Shown: positions 16,141-25,226, counted from the stretch's first letter. The stretch is DNA of 41,604 bases from Kocuria sp. (GCA_030454085.1 JAKDJD010000023.1:1-41604), one strand, 5' to 3'. Translations and numbers: made by a program. Notes: generated by a model not told the origin, from the sequence alone.

Positions 16141-16902
16141 CTAGATTCCCTTCGGTCGAGCGACCTGCTCGACGACGCGAGCAATCCAGTCCACGCTCAG
16201 CGCGAGGAGGGCCACCAACAGTGATCCCGCGATGAGGACCTTGTTCAAGGACAGGTTGACGCCCGTGGTGATCAGGAGGCCCAGACCGCCGCCGTCGACG
16301 AACGTTGCGAGAGTTGCCGTGCCCACAAGGAGCACGAGTGCCGTGCGGATGCCTGCGAGCATGACCGGAACGGCCAGCGGCAGCTCGACCTTGAGAAGAA
16401 CGGCCATGCTGCTCATGCCCATCCCGCGGGCGGACTCCACGAGCCTCGGGTCAACGGCGTCGAGCCCCACCATCGTGTTCTTCAGAACCGGAAGGAACGC
16501 GTACAGGATCAGGGCCAGAGCAGAGGCTTGGAACCCGAAGCCGAGCCAGAAGGCGAACAACACGATCAGGCCGACCGGAGGTGCCGCCTGCCCCAGGTTC
16601 GCAATCGCCATGAACGGGCTCCCCAGCCATCGCATGGGTTTCCGGGTCAGGAGAACTCCGATCGGGATCGCGAGCACCAGCACGATCACGGCCGCAACCA
16701 CCGTCAGCTGGAGGTGCTGCCAGGTCAGTTGCAGAAGGTTCTTGGGATCGAGCGTAACCTTTTCCGAATCGGTCAGGTTGGCGCTGGTCAACCACCACGC
16801 GATGGCCGCCAGGGCGAGAATGATGACGATCGGCTGGATCACGAGTCCGCCCCATTGACGGCGTCCGGTGTCCAGATCCGCCGACTGAGCTGACTGGGTC
16901 AT
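16141..16902 (-). CDS. Osmoprotectant ABC transporter permease (OpuCB/ProW-like), second
   Basis: This 253-aa inner-membrane permease of the quaternary-amine uptake family has six or so TM segments. The ProW-type stretch is NLGQAAPPVGLIVLFAFWLG, followed by the coupling region VDPRLVESARGMGMSSMAVLLKVELPLAVP. A longer N-terminal extracytoplasmic segment follows the first TM. ATG 16902 overlaps the ATPase stop as ATGA. It is paired with the permease at 18355-18996, which is usual for OpuC-type heterodimers. Confidence 0.86.
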   Translation of the reverse strand: MTQSAQSADLDTGRRQWGGLVIQPIVIILALAAIAWWLTSANLTDSEKVTLDPKNLLQLTWQHLQLTVVAAVIVLVLAIPIGVLLTRKPMRWLGSPFMAIANLGQAAPPVGLIVLFAFWLGFGFQASALALILYAFLPVLKNTMVGLDAVDPRLVESARGMGMSSMAVLLKVELPLAVPVMLAGIRTALVLLVGTATLATFVDGGGLGLLITTGVNLSLNKVLIAGSLLVALLALSVDWIARVVEQVARPKGI

Positions 16903-18362
16903 GAACGGTCACCGCTTTCGTTCCACGGCTCCCGACCGGGGGCGCGTCCCGAGGGGTCGGCAGAGGACGTCGTGTCCTCCACGACCTGAGCATCGGAGTC
17001 CTTGGACTCGGTGCCTGCGGTTCCTTCCGCCTCGTCGGAGGCCTCGGAGTTCGTGCGCTGGACGGTCACCGGGATCTCGCCCGTGTTGTTTCCGACCGGC
17101 GTGTAGTCCCCCGGGGTGTAACGACGCAGCTCGGTGATGGCGGTCATGACCGTTTCGACGGTGATGATGCCCCGGTATCGCCCGCGCGCGCCCTCGACCA
17201 CAGCCTCACCGGTGCTCGCGACCAGCATCGTGTCGAGAGCATCGTTCAGGGTGGACCTGGTTCCCACGAGGGGGAGCTCCTTGTCGAGGTGCGAGGGAAC
17301 CGTGGTCATCCGCGTCAGCTGTTCCTTGGAGAGCCATTGGATCGGACGCTCGCGTTCGTCCACGATGACCGCCGAGTTGTACCCCGTCTTGTCAATGTGG
17401 CCGACCAACTCGCGGGCACTCTGACCAGGATGGCCGAGGACGCCGGAAATCAGGTCGACGTCGCCCACGCGGGCCAGGCCCAGTTGCTTCAGGCCGGCCC
17501 CGGAACCGATGAAGTTCTCCACGAACTCGTTCGCGGGATTCGCGAGGATCCGCTCAGGGGTGTCGTACTGGACGATCCGGGCCCCTTCGTCGAAGACCGC
17601 GATCCAGTCGCCGAGTTTGACGGCCTCGTCGAAATCGTGGGTCACGCACACGATGGTCTTGTGAAGTTCGCTCTGGATGTTGATGAGCTCGTCCTGGAGC
17701 CGCTGCCGGGTAATCGGGTCGACGGCGCCGAATGGTTCGTCCATCAGGAGAACGGGCGGGTCCGCCGCGAGGGCGCGGGCGACGCCGATACGCTGCTGCT
17801 GGCCGCCCGAGAGCTCCCGCGGGTACCGGTTGCGATACGTGTCCGCGTCCAGGGAGACCAGGTCCAGCAACTCGTCCACGCGCTCTGCGATGCGCTTCTT
17901 GTCCCACCCGAGCATCTTCGGGACGAGGCCGATGTTGCTCGCGACGGTCATGTGCGGCAGAAGACCCCCTGCCTGGATCACGTAACCGATCTTTCGACGG
18001 AGCTTGTCACCGTTGATCTTGGTGACGTCCTCGTCGCCGAGGATCAGTCTGCCCTCCGTGGGTTCGATCAGACGGTTGATCATCTTGAGGGTCGTGGTCT
18101 TGCCACACCCGGAGGGGCCGACGAACATGATGATCTGCCCGGCCGGAATTTCCAGGGTCAGCTGGTCGACCGCGGGTGTCTTGCCGCCGCCGTAGCGTTT
18201 GGTCACGTTCTCGATGAGGATCGAGGCGCCCTTCTGGCGCGCTTCTCCCCCGCGGGTTGCGTTGTTCCGGGTTTCGTCGGCCGGCGACGTCGTCTGCTCG
18301 GTTCCGACGCCCTGGGACGCGGCGTGGGAGGAGGTGGTGTTGTTTCGGGTGTTCTCAGACAC
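16899..18362 (-). CDS. Osmoprotectant ABC transporter ATPase with CBS domains and long charged tails
   Basis: This 487-aa protein has Walker A GPSGCGKT, signature LSGGQQQR, Walker B PVLLMDEPFGAVD and a CBS pair at about 315-425, as in OpuCA, where CBS modules sense ionic strength. An N-terminal tail of about 45 residues and a C-terminal tail of about 60 residues, both rich in Thr, Ser, Glu, Asp and Asn, are unusual additions and probably disordered. The start is GTG with AAGGGG upstream, overlapping the preceding permease gene by 8 bp. Its role is to energise compatible-solute uptake. Confidence 0.87.
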   Translation of the reverse strand: MSENTRNNTTSSHAASQGVGTEQTTSPADETRNNATRGGEARQKGASILIENVTKRYGGGKTPAVDQLTLEIPAGQIIMFVGPSGCGKTTTLKMINRLIEPTEGRLILGDEDVTKINGDKLRRKIGYVIQAGGLLPHMTVASNIGLVPKMLGWDKKRIAERVDELLDLVSLDADTYRNRYPRELSGGQQQRIGVARALAADPPVLLMDEPFGAVDPITRQRLQDELINIQSELHKTIVCVTHDFDEAVKLGDWIAVFDEGARIVQYDTPERILANPANEFVENFIGSGAGLKQLGLARVGDVDLISGVLGHPGQSARELVGHIDKTGYNSAVIVDERERPIQWLSKEQLTRMTTVPSHLDKELPLVGTRSTLNDALDTMLVASTGEAVVEGARGRYRGIITVETVMTAITELRRYTPGDYTPVGNNTGEIPVTVQRTNSEASDEAEGTAGTESKDSDAQVVEDTTSSADPSGRAPGREPWNESGDRS

Positions 18363-18996
18363 GGATACCCCTTGAAGTGGTCAGACGGCCGACGAGGATG
18401 AGGACCACGTCGAGTATGAGGGCGAGGATGATCACGGCGACGATGCCTGTCACGACGGATTCGAGGGAATTCGCGCCTCCGAGCCGCGAGAGGCCCGAAA
18501 AGATGTAACCACCGAGTCCAGGGCCGAGCGCGTAGGCGGCGACCGCCGCAATGCCCATCGTCATCTGCGCCGAGACGCGCATTCCGGCCAGAATCACCGG
18601 CCAGGCGAGGGGCAGTTCGACGCGGAAGAATGTTTTGACGCGGCCCATGCCGATGCCTCGAGCGGCCTCGATCGTCGATTGGTCGACGCCCGCAAGACCG
18701 ACCACCGCGTTGCGAAGAATCGGCAGTACGGCGAAGAAGGTCACGACGACCACGGCCGGCACCACGCCGAAGCCCAGAGGCACGATGAGGAGGCCGATCA
18801 GGGCGAAGGACGGGATGGTAAGGCCGACCGCGGAGACGTTGTTCGCCACGGAGGTCAGCGCACGGCTTCGGTAGCACAGCGCGGCTAGAACGATCGCGAT
18901 GACCGTAGCGAGCACGAGGCACTGCACCACGAGGCTCATGTGTTGCCAGCTGGAGAACAGGATCTGTCCCCAGCGCTGGCGCAAGAATTCGCTCAT
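18355..18996 (-). CDS. Osmoprotectant ABC transporter permease (OpuCD/ProW-like), first
   Basis: This 213-aa permease has five to six TM segments. The family stretch TIPSFALIGLLIVPLGFG and the coupling region VDQSTIEAARGIGMGRVKTFFRVELPLAWP are visible. ATG 18996 is chosen over the open-frame start at 19050 because AGGA is well placed and the family N-terminus is short. It is the first gene of the osmoprotectant operon. The divergent region upstream carries two copies of an ATCAG inverted repeat. Confidence 0.86.
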   Translation of the reverse strand: MSEFLRQRWGQILFSSWQHMSLVVQCLVLATVIAIVLAALCYRSRALTSVANNVSAVGLTIPSFALIGLLIVPLGFGVVPAVVVVTFFAVLPILRNAVVGLAGVDQSTIEAARGIGMGRVKTFFRVELPLAWPVILAGMRVSAQMTMGIAAVAAYALGPGLGGYIFSGLSRLGGANSLESVVTGIVAVIILALILDVVLILVGRLTTSRGIRV

Positions 18997-19055
18997 GGTG
19001 TTCCTAGTGTGATGACTGCTGACATGGGCGAATACCCATATCCTGCCCAACGATA

Positions 19056-19132
19056 ATCAGCCTGCTGATGAGAACCAACTATTTGCGGTAAGTGCAACCT
19101 TCCTAGCCCCCTTGGTTCATCAGCATCCTGAT
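19056..19132. promoter_or_regulatory. Paired inverted repeats in the opu-metY divergent region
   Basis: ATCAGCCTGCTGAT (19056-19069) and ATCAGCATCCTGAT (19119-19132) share ATCAGC-NT-N-CTGAT symmetry. Their centres are 63 bp apart, close to six helical turns. The second lies between TTGGTT (19112-19117) and ATGAAT (19135-19140), a weak plus-strand promoter candidate for metY. The binding protein is unknown. The rest of the 19000-19285 gap shows nothing else. Confidence 0.5.
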
Positions 19133-19285
19133 CAATGAATACGCGGGATTCGGCGCCGAGAGGCGGCGTCGTCACATATTGGGCCGAGCGCGACACAATC
19201 GAAACAGTTGCGGGCGGCCTCGCCGTCGGCCGACCATAAATGGAACATCGTTGTACGCGAGCATCGACCGTCGAAGAGGACCAGC

Positions 19286-20620
19286 ATGGCCGAACACACC
19301 TTTGGATTCAGAACCCGCGCGCTCCACGCCGGGGGGACCCCCGACGCCGAGCACGGTTCGCGAGCAGTCCCGATCTACCAATCGACATCCTTCGTTTTCA
19401 AGGATTCCGACGACGCCGCCAACCTCTTCGCCCTGCAGAAGTACGGCAATATCTACTCCCGTTTGGGAAATCCGACCGTCGCGGCCTTTGAGGAACGCGT
19501 CGCTTCGTTGGAAGGCGGCATCGGTGCCGTGGCCACGTCATCCGGAATGGCCGCCGAATTCATCACCTTCGCGGCGCTCGCCCAAGCGGGCGACCACATC
19601 GTGTCCTCGGCGCAGCTCTACGGCGGCACCGTGACACAGCTGGACGTCACGCTTCGACGTTTCGGAATCGAGACCACGTTCATCGACTCCATGGATCCGC
19701 AGGCGTTCAAGGATGCACTGCAGGAGAACACCAAGGCCGTGTACACCGAGGCCGTGTCGAATCCTGCGTGCCAGGTCGCGGACCTCGAGGGGCTGGCCCA
19801 GGTCGCCCACGAGGCCGGAATCCCTCTCGTGGTCGATGCGACCATTTCGACCCCGTATCTGGTGCGGCCTCTCGAACACGGCGCTGACATCGTGATCCAT
19901 TCGGCCACCAAATTCCTCGGAGGCCACGGGACCACGTTGGGCGGCGTCGTCGTCGAGTCCGGTCGTTTCGACTGGGGCAACGGAAACTTCCCGTCGATGA
20001 CCGAACCGATCCCCTCCTACAACGACATTTCTTGGTGGGGGAACTTCGGTGAGTACGGGTTCCTGACCAAACTGCGCTCGGAGCAGCTCAGAGACATCGG
20101 ACCTTCGCTCTCGGCACAATCGGCGTTCCAGCTGATCCAGGGGGTGGAGACGCTGCCGCAGCGCATGGACGCCCACCTGAGCAATGCGCGGGAGGTCGTC
20201 GATTGGCTGGATGCGGATCCCCGCATCGCCTACGTGAATTACGCGGGTCTCCCCGATCACCAGCATTACCAGCGAGGCCGCAAGTATCTTCCGCTCGGCG
20301 TCGGCTCGGTATTCAGCTTCGGTGTCGCCGAAGCCAACGGCCTCTCCGGCCGTGAGGTCGGAGGCCGATTCATCGAGAACCTGCAGCTCGCGAGCCACCT
20401 GGCGAATATTGGTGACGCCCGCACCCTGGTGCTGCACCCGGCCACCACGACCCATCAACAGCTCTCCGCGGAGCAACTGGCCGCGGGCGGCGTTGCGGAA
20501 GACCTCATCCGCATTTCGGTGGGCCTCGAGGACCCGGAAGATATCCTCTGGGATCTGGATCAAGCCCTGACGGCGGCCACGGGACTCACCCGCGATTCCG
20601 CCGAACAGAAAGGTCTGTGA
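19286..20620 (+). CDS. metY: O-acetylhomoserine sulfhydrylase
   Basis: This 444-aa PLP enzyme makes homocysteine from O-acetylhomoserine and sulfide. It has the Cys/Met-metabolism fold: SRLGNPTVAAFEERVASLEG near the start and the PLP lysine in IHSATKFLGGHGTTLGG. A long C-terminal domain ends in RISVGLEDPEDILWDLDQAL. The length fits MetY rather than the shorter MetB. ATG 19286 has GAGGA upstream and matches the family start. A CoA-binding protein gene follows after 3 bp. Confidence 0.92.
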   Translation: MAEHTFGFRTRALHAGGTPDAEHGSRAVPIYQSTSFVFKDSDDAANLFALQKYGNIYSRLGNPTVAAFEERVASLEGGIGAVATSSGMAAEFITFAALAQAGDHIVSSAQLYGGTVTQLDVTLRRFGIETTFIDSMDPQAFKDALQENTKAVYTEAVSNPACQVADLEGLAQVAHEAGIPLVVDATISTPYLVRPLEHGADIVIHSATKFLGGHGTTLGGVVVESGRFDWGNGNFPSMTEPIPSYNDISWWGNFGEYGFLTKLRSEQLRDIGPSLSAQSAFQLIQGVETLPQRMDAHLSNAREVVDWLDADPRIAYVNYAGLPDHQHYQRGRKYLPLGVGSVFSFGVAEANGLSGREVGGRFIENLQLASHLANIGDARTLVLHPATTTHQQLSAEQLAAGGVAEDLIRISVGLEDPEDILWDLDQALTAATGLTRDSAEQKGL

Positions 20621-20623
20621 GAC

Positions 20624-21133
20624 ATGACGAATCAGAACGCACGCACCTGGATCGGCCCGAGTGCGCCGGAACGCCTCAACATCCTTCACAACACGACGTC
20701 GGTCGCGATCGTGGGCATGTCGGACAAACCGGCACGCGCCTCGTATTTCGTCTCGACCTACCTGCTCTCGAGTTCCCCCTACCGGGTCTACTTCGTGAAC
20801 CCGGTCCTCGCTAGCAAGGGAGCCAAGGTTCTTGGCCAAGAGGTATACCCTTCCCTCGATGCACTGCCGGAAACGCCCGACGTCGTCGACGCATTCCGGA
20901 AGCACGACGATCTCCCGGGAGTCGCCGAGGAGGCCGTGAAGATCGGGGCCAAGACGCTCTGGTTGCAGCTGGGGTCGTGGAACGAGGAGGCCGCGGCGAT
21001 TGCAGAAAAGGCCGGGCTCAATGTCGTGATGGATCGGTGCATCAAGATCGAGCACGCCCGGTTCCACGGCGGCCTGCACCTGGCCGGGTTCAATACGGGG
21101 GTCATTTCCTCGAAGCGGCAACGGACGGCGTAA
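20624..21133 (+). CDS. CoA-binding (YccU-type) Rossmann protein
   Basis: This 169-aa small Rossmann protein contains SVAIVGMSDKPARASYFVS, FVNPV, and LWLQLGSWNEEAAAIAEKAG followed by VVMDRCIKIEH, all typical of the CoA-binding-domain family. It follows metY by 3 bp with no separate promoter, so it is probably cotranscribed. A link to sulfur or acyl-CoA metabolism is inferred from the pairing. The molecular role is not established. Confidence 0.84.
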   Translation: MTNQNARTWIGPSAPERLNILHNTTSVAIVGMSDKPARASYFVSTYLLSSSPYRVYFVNPVLASKGAKVLGQEVYPSLDALPETPDVVDAFRKHDDLPGVAEEAVKIGAKTLWLQLGSWNEEAAAIAEKAGLNVVMDRCIKIEHARFHGGLHLAGFNTGVISSKRQRTA

Positions 21134-21260
21134 CTCTACCGGGCGGGCTTGTTCTCCCGCACCCTTTCCACCGTCCCCCCAGAGGCCGGATCTCCACGGC
21201 GTCGTGTGAGGCCCGTGGATCGGTCGACCACGGGGCACGTCCCGACGGGTTCTCGCCTGA

Positions 21261-21962
21261 TCAGGACCCCTTCGAGGACGAGCCATCGTCCTGGCTGGGA
21301 CCCCACGTGGTGTACCCGTCGGGACCCTCGACCTGTTTGAAGGACATGTCCTCGGTGTCGGCGTCGGCGTCGAAACGCCAGTCGTCGTCCTTCCACTGGA
21401 CCGTAAAGGTCAGCTCGCCGTATCCGGCGCCGTCGTGGGCCGAGATCAGAATTTTCACTGCGGCCTTGTCCTTGGTGTAATCGGCCAGCTTGAAGCCCGC
21501 GACTTTGAGGTTTTCGGCTTGGCTGGAGGATGAGGCGGACTGGCCTTCCTCTTCGAAGCGATCGGCAACCTTGTCCCGCGAATCATTGGCGATGGCCTGC
21601 TTCCTGATGACCTTGGCCATCAGACCGTTGTCCTGGGAGACCACGGGAAGGCTGTAGTTCGTGGCGGCGAAGAGTGCGCCCTCCGGGGAGTGGCTGAAGC
21701 AGGACGGCACCTTGTCGTCGTCAACTTTCTCCGGGCCGAACTTGTCCGAGGCTGGGATCTTCAGGCCGTTGAGACCGTCTTTCCAGTCGGTCTTGGGCGC
21801 AGAATCGAGAGTCGTCTTGTCCGACGCGTCTTCTTTGCAGATCGACGTCTTCTCTTTCGAATCACCCGCATCGTTCGATCCGCCCATTCCGCAACCGGCG
21901 AGGGCCAGAACGCCGATGGCGCCGAGACCGATGGCCCTGGACGCGTGGTTCAGTCGTGACAT
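21261..21962 (-). CDS. Hypothetical lipoprotein
   Basis: This 233-aa protein has the leader IGLGAIGVLALAGC with lipobox LAGC, then a Gly/Asp/Ser/Lys-rich stretch and a mature domain of unknown type. The C-terminal half has the beta-rich segments ILISAHDGAGYGELTFTVQW and DDWRFDADADTED, followed by a Ser/Gly tail. It should be anchored outside the membrane. I do not recognise the family. The leader resembles that of the osmoprotectant lipoprotein, but the mature parts differ. The 127-bp gap to the CoA-binding gene shows no clear terminator. Confidence 0.75.
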   Translation of the reverse strand: MSRLNHASRAIGLGAIGVLALAGCGMGGSNDAGDSKEKTSICKEDASDKTTLDSAPKTDWKDGLNGLKIPASDKFGPEKVDDDKVPSCFSHSPEGALFAATNYSLPVVSQDNGLMAKVIRKQAIANDSRDKVADRFEEEGQSASSSSQAENLKVAGFKLADYTKDKAAVKILISAHDGAGYGELTFTVQWKDDDWRFDADADTEDMSFKQVEGPDGYTTWGPSQDDGSSSKGS

Positions 21963-22022
21963 GGTGTGCCTTACGTCAGGTATGAGTCTTATATCACCAT
22001 GCTAAATGCTTTGGTTCACTTT

Positions 22023-23237
22023 TCAATCAGCGAAGCGGGCGTCTTCCGCGAGCTGTCGATTTTCCAGCACGACGTCGTACAACCAGATCAGCACGCACAG
22101 CGCCGTCATCACCCCACCCGCAATGCAGACTCCGGCCCAGTGCCCGGCGCTCCAGGCCCACACGCCAATGGCAGATCCCACCGCGGCCCCGACGAAGTAC
22201 ATCGTCATGTAGACCGAGTTCAGACGCGCCCTGGCCTGAGGATCCAACGTGTACACGGTGTTCATCGAGATGATGTGCACCAGTTGGACGCCGATGTCCG
22301 TGAGAACCATACCGACGCAGAACCACAGCACGCTGTGCCCACCCAGAACAAAGGCTCCCCATCCAAGCGCCAGGGCTGCGAGACCCAACATGGTCCCGCG
22401 GCGCCCGTGGCCCCGGTCGACCATTCCGCCGGCCACGCTTGCCATGAGCGCTCCCGCCAGCCCGGTGAGGCCGACCAGGCCGATGGCCGTGGGGCTCAAC
22501 CCGAAAGGCTCACCCGCCAGAAGCAACGTGGTGGTCGCGAAGATCGCACTCATCGACGCGAAGGAAATACCGGAGATCAGCGAGCGGGTGCGCAGCCGCG
22601 GGTGACGTAGGATCAGGCGCCCCATGGAGAGGAACAGACCCGGGTAACTCGGTGGGTCCTCGGGATAGGACCGCGGCAGCACACGCCATAGCCCGATTCC
22701 CACGAGGATCATCAGGACCGCGGCGACGTGATAGATCAGGGTCCACCCGCCGATGTCCGAGAGGATCCCGGCCACCGCTCGAGCGATCAGGACGCCCGCG
22801 AGCAATCCGGACATCACGGTCCCCACGGCCCGTCCGCCCTTGCCGGGCGCAGCCAGGATTGAAGCATAAGGGACCAACACTTGCGCGGACACGGAGAAGA
22901 GACCCGCCACGGCGACACCGATGAGGAAGACGCCGAACCCAGGGGCGAAGCCGGCGACGGCCTGCCCCGCGGCGGTCAGCCCAATGAGGCCGACCGTGAG
23001 CTTGCGCCGTTCGAACAGGTCACCCAGAGGCGCAAGGAAAACCAGGCCAACCGCGTAGGCCACCTGAGCGACCGTGACCGATGTGGCCGCCGTGGAGGAG
23101 CTGACCCCCAGCGCCTCGGAGATTTCGTCGAGGAGAGGCTGGTTGAAGTAATTCCCTCCCGCGCACAAGCCTGTGGCAAGGCACATCAGGAACAGTACGG
23201 AACGAGTCAGCTGGGGTGCGGGCTTGGCTGTGGTCAC
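22023..23237 (-). CDS. MFS transporter, YnfM/YgaY-like exporter
   Basis: This 404-aa 12-helix MFS protein has the opening CLATGLCAGGNYFNQPLLDE and the loop 2-3 motif GDLFERRKLT, typical of small-molecule exporters. The substrate is unknown. The start is GTG at 23237, with no convincing ribosome site, which would fit a leaderless transcript. No regulator is adjacent. The 60-bp gap to the lipoprotein gene suggests independent units. Confidence 0.82.
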   Translation of the reverse strand: MTTAKPAPQLTRSVLFLMCLATGLCAGGNYFNQPLLDEISEALGVSSSTAATSVTVAQVAYAVGLVFLAPLGDLFERRKLTVGLIGLTAAGQAVAGFAPGFGVFLIGVAVAGLFSVSAQVLVPYASILAAPGKGGRAVGTVMSGLLAGVLIARAVAGILSDIGGWTLIYHVAAVLMILVGIGLWRVLPRSYPEDPPSYPGLFLSMGRLILRHPRLRTRSLISGISFASMSAIFATTTLLLAGEPFGLSPTAIGLVGLTGLAGALMASVAGGMVDRGHGRRGTMLGLAALALGWGAFVLGGHSVLWFCVGMVLTDIGVQLVHIISMNTVYTLDPQARARLNSVYMTMYFVGAAVGSAIGVWAWSAGHWAGVCIAGGVMTALCVLIWLYDVVLENRQLAEDARFAD

Positions 23238-23264
23238 CCCGCAAGCCTAAGCCGATCCGAAGCG

Positions 23265-24230
23265 TCAGTGGTAAATGCGGAGTGCGCCGGTGTGAACGTT
23301 CCACCCCAGAATGTATCCTCGCGAAAAGTGCTGACGAATTTCGTTTCCTCGGCGATATTCGTTGGTCACGGGGAACCCGAATCCTCGTTCGTAATCCGAC
23401 CTGGACCAGAGGGTTCCGATCGCACCGTATTCCTTGACCCAGTGGGCGCCGGTGCGTTCTGTCCACAAGAATTTGAAGCGCTGCCCGTGTTCGTCCTCGA
23501 AGATCTGGTACCGCCCGCCGGTGGCATTGCTCTCCGGGATGATCGGCCGGCCGAACACCCTTTCGCCTCCGTTGGCGCGATAGGCCTGACCGATGGCACC
23601 GTACGGCGTGAGGGCACCCAGCCTCTCCCCCGCGGCACGGCTGCCCCACACGGAGTCTGACGCATCTGAGGGTGCGCCCCCGTATTCGTATCCGTAGAGA
23701 TTGACCGTTCCGAGCAACCGCCAGGGGGCTCCCGTGCGGGACAGGTACCCGTCGGCGTAGGTTAACGCTATGCCCACGACCCGGGCCTTGGGGTTGAGCA
23801 ACGCCGCGCTATGGGCCGGCGAGGTCTTCCACCATTCCAGCAATTGCAGCACGTCCGTCTGGTAGGTCAGGGCGATGACCTCGTTGGCGTGCGAGTACCG
23901 CCCGGCTCGCCGATCCGAGAGGAAGTCATTGGTGTGATAGAAGGTCTCCGCAATGACCTGTTCGTCCGAATGTCGTTGTTCGATCTGTGTGAGCTGGGCG
24001 GAGAACTTGACCGGGCGCAGGCCCCGAGAGCCGCGGTAGGCGTTGATTCCGTCCAGCAGCCTTTGCGTGTCCTGGAGCCGCTTCTCTTGGCTGACTCGGA
24101 GGATGTCCTGCTGGGCGGCCCGCCCGGGTGGCGGGGCTTGGAGTTGGGTTCCGACCAGGGCGACGGCGGCCAACGCGGACGCCGCCACCATGTTGCGCGC
24201 CGTCGACCCGTGGATCATCGCGCCCACCAT
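23265..24230 (-). CDS. Secreted CAP-domain protein with C-terminal LGFP repeats
   Basis: With the chosen start this is a 321-aa protein. A signal peptide covers ARNMVAASALAAVALVGTQL and is followed by a Pro-rich cleavage region. A CAP/SCP-like domain runs from LLDGINAYRGSRGLRPVKF through EVIALTYQTDVLQLLEWWKT to HSAALL. At least three LGFP-type repeats follow, including YGAIGQAYRANGG...VFGRPI and YGAIGTLWSR...GFGFPV. LGFP repeats are thought to attach proteins to the actinobacterial wall. The start is uncertain: ATG 24230 or 24218 places the signal peptide correctly, while 24323 would add about 31 basic residues without a ribosome site. Confidence 0.78.
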   Translation of the reverse strand: MVGAMIHGSTARNMVAASALAAVALVGTQLQAPPPGRAAQQDILRVSQEKRLQDTQRLLDGINAYRGSRGLRPVKFSAQLTQIEQRHSDEQVIAETFYHTNDFLSDRRAGRYSHANEVIALTYQTDVLQLLEWWKTSPAHSAALLNPKARVVGIALTYADGYLSRTGAPWRLLGTVNLYGYEYGGAPSDASDSVWGSRAAGERLGALTPYGAIGQAYRANGGERVFGRPIIPESNATGGRYQIFEDEHGQRFKFLWTERTGAHWVKEYGAIGTLWSRSDYERGFGFPVTNEYRRGNEIRQHFSRGYILGWNVHTGALRIYH

Positions 24231-24323
24231 GGATCGCCGCCGTTGCGCATGACGCGGGACGTAGCGATTCCGACCTCGAAGATCCGGCAGCGCGATCGCA
24301 CAGAAACCCATGGACGACTCCAT

Positions 24324-24480
24324 TCATGAAGGAGACGAATGATCAGGACTCAGCCAGCGCAGAACTCTTTGTCTACACTGAAACACCACCATTTTATGCA
24401 GACAAAGAAAGATAAACTACTAAGAATTGATATCCGATATAGAAGCGAAACTATCAATTAATGGGTTTGTGTCATTGTTT
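24324..24480. other. AT-rich patch with inverted repeat
   Basis: This stretch is visibly richer in A and T than its surroundings. It contains CTTTGTCT (24367-24374) and AGACAAAG (24400-24407), a perfect 8-bp inverted repeat with a 25-bp spacer. It also encodes the last 20 or so residues of the GNAT protein. No separate gene is seen. It may be a regulatory region or an insertion scar. Confidence 0.4.
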
Positions 24481-25178
24481 TCCTGATCCGAAGGCATGAC
24501 CCGGTCGGGCCACGTGGTGGCCTCGCCGGTGTCGCCGGCCAACCGACCCGCGATCCACACATCGAGCAGGCGCCCGTTCACCGTGGACAACGCCCTGCGG
24601 GAGAGGCCTTCATATGAAAATCCCAGCCGTTGGGCCAGACCGGCCGAGGCCTCATTGCCGACCATGGCCCTCCACTCGATGCGGCTGAGCCCGAGGCCGG
24701 AAGGCAAGTCCTTCGGGTCCGATGCTTCCGGCTCGCGGAACGCGAAGTCCAGCACCAGACGGCAAGCCTCCGCCGTATAGCCCCTTCCCCGGGCGCCTTG
24801 AGCGGTCCACACACCCATGCTGGCGATCCGCCCGCTGGTCATGGAGAGGCTCACGACGCCGGCGAAGAGCCCGACGTTCTCGTCACCCGGCACCTGGTCG
24901 GCCGCGTCGCGAGGAACCTGGATCAGAGTCCCCTCATTCGGATGTTTGGCCTCGTCCCTGATGTGGAACGCCCACACCAACTCGTGCCCGGATTTCCACC
25001 CCGGGGCGACGACGCCCTCGATGTATTCCAGTGCGTCATCCTCCTCGTACGGGTACGGAATCGAACCAGTCCATCGCGGAATCTGCGGATCCTGGCACGC
25101 ATCGACGATCGCGGCGACGTCGTTGGCGCACGGGGCATCAAGGGCCAGGCGGTTCGACCAGAGGCTGACATTTCGCAT
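24420..25178 (-). CDS. GNAT acetyltransferase, RimJ/RimL type
   Basis: This 252-aa protein has the acetyl-CoA-binding motif ARGRGYTAEACRL, then IEWRAMVGNEASAGLAQRLG and FSYEGLSRRALSTVNG, as in ribosomal-protein and small-molecule N-acetyltransferases. The acceptor is unknown. The C-terminal 25 residues, rich in Asn, Asp and Ser, come from the AT-rich patch and extend beyond the normal domain, so the original stop may have been lost. There is no ribosome site. TAAACT 6 bp before the ATG suggests a leaderless transcript. Confidence 0.8.
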   Translation of the reverse strand: MRNVSLWSNRLALDAPCANDVAAIVDACQDPQIPRWTGSIPYPYEEDDALEYIEGVVAPGWKSGHELVWAFHIRDEAKHPNEGTLIQVPRDAADQVPGDENVGLFAGVVSLSMTSGRIASMGVWTAQGARGRGYTAEACRLVLDFAFREPEASDPKDLPSGLGLSRIEWRAMVGNEASAGLAQRLGFSYEGLSRRALSTVNGRLLDVWIAGRLAGDTGEATTWPDRVMPSDQENNDTNPLIDSFASISDINS

Positions 25179-25226
25179 GTGGTCAGTTTAGGGCGTCTCG
25201 CCCGTTCCCTCCCGGACGCAGACGAA

